From CBDDCA01 sp965218205 (GTDB taxonomy: Bacteria; Spirochaetota; Spirochaetia; WTKD01; G963693115), in assembly GCA_965218205.1 (NCBI GenBank), contig OZ244590.1:1798001-1862000 (forward strand): a stretch of 64,000 nt of DNA. The letters run 5' to 3'. The notes beneath the pieces were generated by a model, which made no database searches, was not told the origin of the DNA, and was given only the letters and a program-made list of their open reading frames with translations. This document shows, in pieces, positions 17,048 through 25,700 of the stretch. Numbering within the stretch: the stretch's first letter is position 1; each line of letters opens with the position of its first letter. The translations under genes and the position numbers were made by a program.

Positions 17048-18112
17048 TTACTCTCCGTCTGTTTCCACATTTTCTTGCAATGATGTAGATGTGTCTTCTT
17101 TTTCATCTACTATTGTCGCTGGAGGCTCATCGGTAACAATATTGTCAAGAAAATCAATATTGGGTACAGCGGGAGATTCAATAGGTTCAATATTTTTTGT
17201 TTCCACTTCAATAAGTACTGATATAGGCGATAAAGAAATAATTTCAATATTCGTTGCACGCGATAATGTAGGAATAAGTGTATAAGTACCACTTTCAGAT
17301 ATAGATGATGCATCTAGTACAATAGTAGGAGTAAAATCATTCACATTCACTCTCCTTCCTTGCACAATAAGAGAAGCCGTTGGTATATCTGTGGTAACAA
17401 GCAGATCGTCAGAAAGATTTACTAGCTCCATACTTACTTCATTAATTGTTCTTACGGTAATAACCTGTTGTATGTTTGCAGTTACTTCTACTTCCTCAGG
17501 CTCTACATCCAGTGCTACATTAGTCATGTTAATCACTCTTACAATACTTGTAAAGTCTCTTGTTTCGTTTGCTAGATTTATTTCCTGTGTTTCTACTATT
17601 TCAATAGGAATAACAACCGAACGAGGCCCTGTCACTTTAATATTGTTAGGAACAACACTAAACCCTTGAAATCCATATTGCGGAGGAGGAGCATTAACAA
17701 ATACAGGTAACACGCTCACTGTTTTTGTAATTTTCCGTTCAATATTACTTTCTACAGTACTGGGATTTGGAGCTACTTCTATATTATTCAAATCAAGAAA
17801 TACACCACTACGGATAATTTGAATATTCTCAGTGTATATTCCCTCTGCATCATACAAACTAAAATCAATAACTGCAGCAACATTGTCTGCACTAATTCTT
17901 GACAAAGCTGCTCGACTTCCTTTTAATAGTACAGTCACTGACTTAGGAGGAGGCTGAATAAATGTAAAGCGAGTATCAATCTTTGCAGTAAGAGGTACTG
18001 TAACATATTTTTCTTCTGTATTTATTACTACGGAAAAAAACAAATACGTTATCAGAGCAAGCCCTAAAGCAAAAATATATTCAACTAAGGTTTGAATACG
18101 TTTCGTGTTCAC
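17048..18112 (-). CDS. cdaR: YbbR-domain protein, regulator of diadenylate cyclase (CdaR)
   Basis: A 354-residue membrane-anchored protein with one N-terminal transmembrane segment (about 10-28) followed by three or four extracytoplasmic YbbR repeats of about 80 residues, seen as recurring V.VxGP / VTVLLKG strands. The C-terminal 40 residues are acidic and disordered-looking. YbbR/CdaR proteins bind and modulate the cyclase CdaA from outside the membrane. Its start overlaps the cdaA stop by four bases, the usual cdaA-cdaR arrangement. Confidence 0.88.
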   Translation of the reverse strand: MNTKRIQTLVEYIFALGLALITYLFFSVVINTEEKYVTVPLTAKIDTRFTFIQPPPKSVTVLLKGSRAALSRISADNVAAVIDFSLYDAEGIYTENIQIIRSGVFLDLNNIEVAPNPSTVESNIERKITKTVSVLPVFVNAPPPQYGFQGFSVVPNNIKVTGPRSVVIPIEIVETQEINLANETRDFTSIVRVINMTNVALDVEPEEVEVTANIQQVITVRTINEVSMELVNLSDDLLVTTDIPTASLIVQGRRVNVNDFTPTIVLDASSISESGTYTLIPTLSRATNIEIISLSPISVLIEVETKNIEPIESPAVPNIDFLDNIVTDEPPATIVDEKEDTSTSLQENVETDGE

Positions 18113-18924
18113 TGAGTATCCTCTGTACTAAGATAGTTTTCTAACTCTATGTTTACAAAAGAATCTTCAAGGATGAGTTTAGCATAATGGCATATTTTTT
18201 CTATAGGTAAGTCATAAAATAACTGACCTTGATATACCAGCGTAATCGCTTTTGTTTCCTCAGACAATACAATAACTACTGCATCGCTATTTTGAGAAAT
18301 ACCTACTGCAGCCCTATGTCGAGATCCAAGCTGTGGCGGAATATCAGCCCCTAGTTCTAATGGAAGAAAACAGTTAGCAAACACAATTCTATTGTGTCTA
18401 ATAATAACCGCTCCATCATGTAAAATAGTATCATGAGAAAAAATAGAAACCAGTAGCTCTGCAGAAATAGTAGCATCTAAAGCAATTTTATTAGAAACCA
18501 AGCCTTCTATATCAATATTTTTCTGCAAGATAATAATAGCACCCCGATTAAGCTTTTTTAACAAATTGATAGCACGGGCTATATAGGTAAAATTAGGAAG
18601 CAGTATTTTTTTCTTAAATACATTGAGAGTGCTACTAAAAAACCGTCTTGTTATCATTACTCGTAACTCGGGCTGAAATATAATTAAAGCACCAAGTAAT
18701 ATAATAACAATGGTGTTATTCAATATCCATAATAACGCTTGAAGATTTAATAGAAAAGCAAGTGCATATAAAACAAAAAAGAAAACAAGACGTATAAAAA
18801 ATATATTTGAACGAATTGTCTTTAATAGCTTATAAGCATAAAAAAAGATGATACTTAAGCTAAATACATCTAACACCTGTCTTATAACATTATAGACATT
18901 AAGCTGTATTACATCGTTTAACAA
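18109..18924 (-). CDS. cdaA: Diadenylate cyclase CdaA (c-di-AMP synthesis)
   Basis: Joins two ATP into cyclic di-AMP. 271 residues: three transmembrane segments in the first 85 residues, then the DAC catalytic domain with DGA at 170-172 and RHR at 202-204, both required for catalysis. The start codon is TTG at 18924; an in-frame TAA lies four codons upstream and no in-frame ATG is available, so this is the only sensible start. The next gene is cdaR with a four-base overlap. Confidence 0.93.
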   Translation of the reverse strand: MLNDVIQLNVYNVIRQVLDVFSLSIIFFYAYKLLKTIRSNIFFIRLVFFFVLYALAFLLNLQALLWILNNTIVIILLGALIIFQPELRVMITRRFFSSTLNVFKKKILLPNFTYIARAINLLKKLNRGAIIILQKNIDIEGLVSNKIALDATISAELLVSIFSHDTILHDGAVIIRHNRIVFANCFLPLELGADIPPQLGSRHRAAVGISQNSDAVVIVLSEETKAITLVYQGQLFYDLPIEKICHYAKLILEDSFVNIELENYLSTEDTQ

Positions 18925-19021
18925 AGCTACTTCTTACCCTATACATAGTATCTAATAAGATACAATAGGCAAATATGCCTATCTAAAGAGGATACATACG
19001 TGAGTCATACATTTATAAGAA

Positions 19022-19114
19022 TTATTTTTTCTTTTTATGTCTGTTTTTTCGCAATCTTTTCTTAAACTTATGCTTAGAAATTTTCTTTCTTTTTCTTTTT
19101 CTACCACATGGCAC
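19022..19114 (-). CDS. Tiny basic COX24/AURKAIP1-like protein (30 residues), GTG start
   Basis: A 30-residue, strongly basic peptide (GRKRKRKKISKHKFKKRLRK core, ending NRHKKKK). The GTG at 19114 is the start: AGAGGT lies eight bases upstream and an in-frame TAA sits three codons before it. The pattern KKISKHKxKKRxRxNRHKKK matches the AURKAIP1/COX24 domain, best known as mitochondrial ribosomal protein mS38 and annotated in short spirochaete proteins. A ribosome-associated role is an inference. It would be missed by gene callers because of size and the GTG start. Confidence 0.75.
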   Translation of the reverse strand: MPCGRKRKRKKISKHKFKKRLRKNRHKKKK

Positions 19115-19180
19115 AGATAGTTACCTCTTTTTACCTTATAATACTATTAGTGTAGCATAAACTATAAATTATAGCAATAT

Positions 19181-19197
19181 ACTAGCATATAATTTTT
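19181..19197. repeat. Left 17-bp direct repeat flanking the outer IS element
   Basis: ACTAGCATATAATTTTT, repeated exactly at 22562-22578 on the far side of the outer insertion sequence. Similarity continues imperfectly for about 20 more bases (TACTTTTACCATCTCGTATG versus GACTGTTACTCTCTCGTATG), so it may be more than a simple target duplication. Confidence 0.7.
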
Positions 19198-20592
19198 GTA
19201 CTTTTACCATCTCGTATGAACCCCCAAAATCCATGACAGTAATTATACTATCATGGAAATAACAAATAAAAACAAAAAAAAGGGGGTGAGTACATGATAT
19301 ACTCTACACTTTATAATACAAGAAATCAAAAAGAACTGCATAAAGTACGCTTAGCTATAGCACTTTCTGCAAAAGAACACGGTATCAAAAGTACTGCTCG
19401 TATCTTTCATATATCTCCTAATACCGTACGCAAATGGCTGCAAAGATACAAAGAGAAGCCGAAAGCTATGCTCTATGATAGGCGTCCTGCTTCAGTAGAA
19501 CATCCTAATACCATGATACCTTACTATCAGTTAAAACTCAAAGAGATATGCGAAACATTACAGCACTATCATCAACCACGAGTTCAAGGATTAAATGCGA
19601 CAAAGGAGCAAAAAAAAGAGCAAGAAACATAAAAAAAGGAGACACTCTATAATTGTATAAACGAAACAAATTAGGAGGTCTCCTTTATGAGTATACCAAA
19701 AAAACAGTTTCATCATCTGACAGACAAAGATCGTACTATTATCGCTACGCTCCGTCATGCAAAGTATAGTATCGATGCGATAGCCAAACGCCTTAGTGTC
19801 CATCGCAGTACTGTCTATCGTGAAATACAACGCAATGGGGGCAAACGTGTCTATAATGAAGTCATCGCTCACCGACAGGCACGAAAACGATGGAATCAGA
19901 GCCATACAAAACTCTCTGTTCCTTCTCATGCTATTCGTACTTATATCGTTTTTCACCTTATTTTAGATGGCTGGTCGCCTGAACAAATAGCAGGAAGGCT
20001 CAGTATACTATTAGTCATGAGACAATATATCAATTTATTTACCGTTTTGCTCCTCATTTGACACGCTATCTGCGAAAACAACACCACACACGCAAAAAAA
20101 GAAGCAATTCTCGTTCTTATTCCGCTTCTCGCATCCCTCATCGTGTCTCAGTACATGAACGAGGCGATGTTTCACACGAATATGGCCACTGGGAAGTCGA
20201 CCTTGTTGGCTCTTCTTCAAAAACTACTGTGCTTGCCTTAGTGGAAAAACATACCCGTTATGTGCTTTTTCATAAGATACCTGACAAAACTGCTCATACT
20301 GTACAGTATGGCATGCTCTTTGCTCTGAGGAATATACCACGCCATTTATGTAAAAGTTTCACTTATGATAATGGAAGCGAGTTTATGCTTCATACTGAAA
20401 TAAATACCCGCCTGAATACTCGTTCTTATTTTTGTACTCCTTACTGTGCTTGGGAAAAAGGATTGGTTGAACATTCTATTGGATTACTGCGTCAGTACTT
20501 TCCTAAGAAGACATTATTTCACAGAGTCAAGCAAAGTGATATACTACAAGTACAAACGCTTATCAATAATAGACCACGAAAATGTGGAAATT

Positions 20593-21654
20593 CTAATCAG
20601 AAGCCGAACAGTGTAAGAAAAATAAAAAAAACTCATAGGGTATATCCTAATAATAAGAAAAAAACAATTAAGGAGACCCTATGAGCTATACTCATATATC
20701 ATACCATGAACGCACAGAAATAGCACGCATGCTTAAGTGCAAAAAATCAAAACGTGAAATAGCACGATCCCTCAACAGATCGGTATCAACAATAGCAGAC
20801 GAAATAACACGCAATCGATTAAATACAAAATACTATGATGCTGAATATGCTGACATGAAAGCACAAAAACGCAAAACATACCCACGCACTCGCCCTGTAA
20901 CAGAGAATGAACACATACGAACACAAGTAGCAATCTCTCTCAAACAAGGCTTATCGCCTGATGCCATGAAAGGAAGAGCATTGCTTGAAAATGTCTCATT
21001 TGCAATAAGTGTCGAATCAATATACATACTCATAGCACGAGATGCAAAGGAAGGAGGAACACTGTATACCTCCCTTCCTTATAAGCGAAAAACACGCAAA
21101 ATACACAAAATACCGCACAATACAGGTACTTTTGAACAACAAAAGACACGAATCAATGAACGCCCTGCACACATAACTGCTCGTACTACCATAGGCCACT
21201 GTGAAACTGATTGTATTGTTGGCAAAGATAATAGCTCAGTCATACAAACTACTATTGAACGAAAAAGTCGTTTTTTATTTGCAAAGCAACTGCCTCGTGC
21301 CACCAAAGAACATACCAAACAAACCCTCTGGGAAATAAAAAAACAGTATCCAGATAAAATACATTCGTTTACTACTGATAATGGCAGTGAATTTTCGTAT
21401 CATACACTGGCATTTTTAGATAGCTCTGTACCAATGTATTTTACCTATCCTCATTGCCCATGGCAGAAAGGAAGCATTGAACATGCAAATAAATTACTGC
21501 GCAGATATATTAAAAAAGGAACTGATATTTCTTGTATTTCTCCTGCACATCTTTGTGCGATTGTTGCTACAATCAATAATACCCCCAGAAAGATATTAGG
21601 ATACAAAACCCCTTTTGAGGTGTTTTTTGGTACTTCTGTTCGGCTTCTAATTTG
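20593..21654 (+). mobile_element. IS30-B: complete IS30-type element with 4-bp target duplication AATT
   Basis: 1062 bp. The left end is CTAATCAGAAGCCGAACAG at 20593-20611, and the right end in reverse complement is CAAATTAGAAGCCGAACAG ending at 21654. AATT at 20589-20592 is repeated at 21655-21658. Fusing the flanks after removing one AATT restores the reading frame of the IS30-A transposase, which confirms the borders. Confidence 0.9.
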
Positions 21655-21655
21655 A
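20681..21655 (+). CDS. IS30-family transposase (IS30-B), apparently intact
   Basis: 324 residues, normal length. Preceded by AAGGAGACCCT. The N-terminal HTH reads SKREIARSLNRSVSTIADEI. The integrase core has the first Asp in GHCETDCIVG, the second in TDNGSEF and the Glu in WQKGSIEHANKLLRRY, followed by the conserved NNTPRKILGYKTPFEVF. The stop codon TGA uses the last two bases of the element and the first base of the target duplication. It is likely functional and could move the relics that share its ends. Confidence 0.93.
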   Translation: MSYTHISYHERTEIARMLKCKKSKREIARSLNRSVSTIADEITRNRLNTKYYDAEYADMKAQKRKTYPRTRPVTENEHIRTQVAISLKQGLSPDAMKGRALLENVSFAISVESIYILIARDAKEGGTLYTSLPYKRKTRKIHKIPHNTGTFEQQKTRINERPAHITARTTIGHCETDCIVGKDNSSVIQTTIERKSRFLFAKQLPRATKEHTKQTLWEIKKQYPDKIHSFTTDNGSEFSYHTLAFLDSSVPMYFTYPHCPWQKGSIEHANKLLRRYIKKGTDISCISPAHLCAIVATINNTPRKILGYKTPFEVFFGTSVRLLI

Positions 21656-22561
21656 ATTTTCAATGTCTTCATTTTTTGACCCCTGCTGAAGCCTTTTCTG
21701 TCGCATTTAGTCCTTGAATCCGCAAACGATGTATTGCCTCTCATATACAACGAGAGTATGCCATTCCTTATTCCATAAAGACTATCATTAAGCATCTGAG
21801 AAAGATGGGGTTTTTTAAGACACATAAAAAGCAAAAAGCAGAAAAGAAACAAGAGGCACGCCTATGGAAGCAACTGCTGCAGTTTTGTCAAAAAATACAA
21901 GTAGATATTAAATATCTTACCGATATCCCTGAATTATACTTCTCATTACGCAAGTTTTGCCTCCCAAAGTATCAAATTACCGCACGCGATGTCGCAACAG
22001 GGGCTTTATGGATATGCTTTGCCACTCAAAAAAGCTCTTCTCATACCGCTTTGTTTATTGAATATCTGCTTACTCATCTTGCTTCTTTTCACGTTGATAC
22101 TTCCTCTATTACTATTCAAACTGATAATGGCTCTGAGTTTATCTCAGGGGCTTTTAGTACAAAACAGTCTGCTTTTGTTACTTCTCTTGCAGCATACGAG
22201 GCACACCATACTACTATCCCATATGCTTCTCCTACTTACAATTCTGATGTCGAGGCTTCTCATAAACTTATTGAAACTGAATGCTATGCAAAAATGCAGA
22301 ATCCTACTCTCAGTACTTTTTTACTCAAAAGTGCTGAGTATCAATATAGCTTTAATCATCAACGCCATAACTCTTATAAACACGGCTCTCCTGCTTTGTT
22401 GCTCAAAGAAAAAAGTCCTTCTCTGGATCCTTGTGTACTTACTCTGCACCCTCTTATTGTTGATACTTTCCTTACTAAACGAACATTACACACTTGGCAT
22501 AATAGAAATTTTGCAGTATACTGATTTTATCAAAAGGGTTCACACGAAACGGTAAAACTCC

Positions 22562-22578
22562 ACTAGCATATAATTTTT
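22562..22578. repeat. Right 17-bp direct repeat flanking the outer IS element
   Basis: ACTAGCATATAATTTTT, identical to 19181-19197. A 17-base duplication is long for an IS481-type element. Confidence 0.7.
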
Positions 22579-22645
22579 TGGACTGTTACTCTCTCGTATG
22601 CTCTATAGAAATACTGTAGTAAAGTCCCTTACTGCTCTTTAGGTT

Positions 22646-22682
22646 CTATAGCAAGAAAGGAAATGCTCCTTTCTTGCTATAG
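22646..22682. terminator. Perfect 16-bp hairpin downstream of lipoprotein copy 3
   Basis: Stem 22646-22661 and 22667-22682, loop of five bases. It starts 18 bases beyond the copy 3 stop codon, the position held by the 20-bp terminator after copy 2, although the stem sequence is unrelated. No long U run follows, so it may act as a 3'-end stabiliser as much as a terminator. Confidence 0.6.
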
Positions 22683-22700
22683 GTATGTATGTATCTTCTA

Positions 22701-25700
22701 TTATGAGGTACATTCTGGATCACTTAATTTTTTTTCCGTTGGGTACTGTGCTGTTTTGCCAGCCATAGCTGAACCTCTGAAATCAAAAGAAGTTATAGAT
22801 ATTCCACATACTATCCATGATGATAAATCTTGATTAAAAGCAGTAGCATTTTTAAACATACTAAATATTTGGATAGCTTTTACTTTCCAGTTTCCTATAT
22901 CTTGATTAAAAACAGTAGCATCACTAAATATACCACTAATATTAGTAACTTTACCTACATTCCAGCTTCCTATATCTTGATTAAAAGCAGTAGCACCACT
23001 AAATGTACCACCCATGTTTGTAACTTTACCTGTATCCCAAGCTCCTATATTTTGATTAAAGACAGTAGCTTGACTAAACACACCAAACATATTCGTTACA
23101 TTACTGGTATTCCACTGTGTTATGTCTCCATTAAAAGTACTATCACTATAAAATAATCCACTCATATCATCAATAGCACTGGTGTCTATCATGTTGAGGT
23201 TGGGGCTATTGGTGTTTTGTCTGCTTACTCCTCTTTCTGCAGTGATAATAGCTTGCAGTGCTGCTTTTGTTGTTGGTCTGTAATAAGTAGCTGACGTTTG
23301 TCCTGATGGTGGAGTTCTCAGTCCTGTCTTTATAACAATGCTTGCTTTTATTGTTTTAGCTGAACCGATAAATCCACACTCTGCTACATTGTAGCTATAA
23401 TCAGGATTAACTCTCGTAATATCAGGATCATTTATATTGGACTTATTTGCTATGCCTGTTATAGTAACTATGTCAGTAGTATCATCAAAGGATACTGCTA
23501 GTCCTGTTTCTTTTTTAATTTTCTCTGCATCTGCTTTCGGTATGTTGCCACTACAGGTAAAGGTATTGCCACTGGGAGTGCTGGTAAGTACTCTTGTTAT
23601 ATTTATTGCTGGCGTTTTGCCTACTTCCGCTGAAACTACTACAGTATTTCCTATAAATGCTGACATTTCAAACTCCTCACGGACTCCTGTTGATGCTTTT
23701 GTAGTATCGGTGCTGTTTACTGCTTGCACGACTATTTCGTAGGTTCTTCCGTTTGTCAATCCTGTCAAAATAGTGTTTGTTGTTCCTACTGCTATGTTTT
23801 TTGTTGTTGTCGCATCTCTTATTATTGCTGCTTCATTTCTTGCACTGCCTCCTTTGGCAACGCTGTATACTTTGTACGATACCTGTGCTGTTGTTAAGGT
23901 AGCTCCTTTGTTTGTTTTGTGGCTTGCAGTAAGGCTGGGAGCTGTCCACGATACTCTCATGCCTGTTTGGGCTATTCTTGTTTGTATGTTCGTTACATTT
24001 GCGGGGGCTGTCGCTTGCGATGCGGTTGTTACTGTTGCCACTGTCGATACTACTTTCTTGCTAGGGTCTGTTTTTACTGCTACTTCTACCACAAAGTGAT
24101 ACTTTGTCGCTCCTTTTATTGCTACTACTGGTGCTGTGTCTGCAGACAAGCCTAAACTGGCAAGCGCTGGTACTGTGTACACTCTGCTTGTTGCACTGCC
24201 TATGTTTATCTTTCGGCCTGCTAGTACTTCTGCTACTGTAGCTGTGCCGTCTTTCTGTAAGCCGTACACGGTGTATACTAACTTGTCATTTGCTGTTATG
24301 CTTGTGCCATCGTAGTCTTTTGCTCCTGTAAATGTGCTTAACTGCGTGAGTACTAGCTTTATTGTTCCTGCTGTGCTTGTTGACGGTGACACTACTAGCT
24401 TTCCTGTGAGTAATGACTGATTTGGTGCTACTGCTTTGGAAGTATAGACTTCTTTTATTTCTGTTACATCGGTGTAAAAGCCTGCTGGAAAGGGATTGGT
24501 TGATACATTGTAATCGGGGCTTGTTGTGTTTACTATCCTCACTCCTATGTAGTAGTCTTTTGCTGTTTCTATGGGGGTGTCTCCTGCATTGCTTCCACTG
24601 GTGCTGTCTACTATTGCTATGGATAGTGTGTTTTGGGTTGTTCCTGTTGCTTTTGTGTACTTTGCTACTCTTGCTCTACTTTTTTCCACTGCCCACAGGG
24701 CTGATACGCTGGCAGGCTTTCCAGTGGTATCTTCTTTCTTGAGGTATAGCACATAGTAGGCAAGATCAGTTGCTTCAAGGGCATTGCCATTTGCTTTGCT
24801 CACTCCTGCTATGTTTGAGGCATTGAGCTGTACTGTTATGACTTTTTTTCCACTATTGCCTCCTGAGGCAGGCACTGCAAATACTACTGCATTATTGGTA
24901 GTATAGGTTGTTACTTTTGGTGCGTTTGGTGGCGTAGTAAGTGTTGCTGTTTTTATTGTTGCTGATGCTCCTATGCTATAGGCGGGATTGAGGCTGTTTA
25001 TTGCTTCTACTCCTGCGGTATATTCTGCTCCCTTTGTTCCTATAAATGTTGCTTTTAATGGAGTGCTGTTTCCTGCTAGCTCTCTTGTTTGTACTCCTGC
25101 AAGGGCTTTTATTGCGTCTAGTGTTTTTGTGCTGTGGTCTCCTGCTACTATGTATACTTTGTATTGTATTTGTGCAGGCATGAGTTTTGCTCCGCTGGGG
25201 GCTTTGTGGGCATTGGTAATAGTACCTGCACTAAATGTATAGACTGCTGTTGCGGTTGTTGATGTTACTGATTCTACAGAGAGTGTTGCATCTTTAGGAG
25301 CTGGCGGTGCTGTTGAGGTGCTATCGTATACTGCTACTGCATCAGCGAGAGGGGTTACTGGGCTTACTCTGTTATTTGCTATTTGTAAAAAATCAAAGCG
25401 ATAGTTCTTGGCATTTGCTTGGTACTTGGGTACTTCTAAGCCATCTGCTATACCAAAGCTAATGGTGGTTGTTGGGTTTGTTATGCTTTTTTCTGCTATT
25501 ACGGTAGCTCCTTCTTTCATACGCAGGGTGTAGTATTGTCCTATGTCCGGTGCTTGCTTAAATGTTGCTTTTATTTGCACTGCTCCTGTTTTGTCTAAGT
25601 AAGGCTTTTTCGAAAAAAGATCTTCTGAGGGGGCTGTAAGCTGAGAGGGGGTGGTTATGTCTTTTGGGGTTGATGTGCTTTTGTTGCCTGCATAGTCTAT

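Larger units (their letters stand above)
19687..21717 (+). pseudogene. IS30-A transposase, frameshifted and split by IS30-B
   Basis: AGGAGG lies upstream of the ATG at 19687. The first part runs to RLSI near 20010, where the frame shifts: the correct continuation TISHETIYQFIYRFAPHLTR is in another frame and leads into 20058-20592 (HWEVDLVG, YDNGSEF, LVEHSIG, NNRPRKCGN). The C-terminal end resumes after IS30-B as FQCLHFLTPAEAFSVAFSP followed by TGA at 21715-21717. The DDE residues are all present in pieces, so this is a recently decayed gene with two separate lesions. Confidence 0.85.
19582..21720 (+). mobile_element. IS30-A: IS30-type element inserted in the outer transposase and itself interrupted
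   Basis: The ends are TTCAAGGATTAAATGCGACA at 19583-19602 and, in reverse complement, TTCAAGGACTAAATGCGACA ending at 21717. Without the inner element and one copy of its target duplication it is about 1073 bp, normal for IS30. Relics of the same end are scattered at 6156, 7172, 11940, 49510 and 53831. Confidence 0.8.
19294..22524 (+). pseudogene. Transposase of the outer IS481-like element, interrupted by IS30-A
   Basis: The N-terminal part (19294-19581) has a helix-turn-helix domain (KSTARIFHISPNTVRKWLQR). The C-terminal part resumes at 21721 in the same frame (RKRCIASHIQREYAIPYSI..., then the integrase core). The core shows an Asp in VDIKYLTDIPEL, TDNGSEF, and the Glu region SDVEASHKLIETE, so the DDE triad would be complete. 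The inserted length between the halves is 2139 bases, a multiple of three, but it carries stops, so the protein is broken. Family assignment lies between IS481 and IS3 types; IS481-like is preferred because the HTH and rve core form one frame. Confidence 0.8.
19198..22561 (+). mobile_element. Outer IS481-like element, carrying two nested IS30-type elements
   Basis: Bounded by imperfect terminal inverted repeats: left ACTTTTACCATCTCGTATGA from 19200, right (reverse complement) AGTTTTACCGTTTCGTGTGA ending at 22559. It is flanked by the 17-bp direct repeats. Removing the inserted DNA leaves about 1.2 kb, a usual size for a one-gene insertion sequence. Confidence 0.75.
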
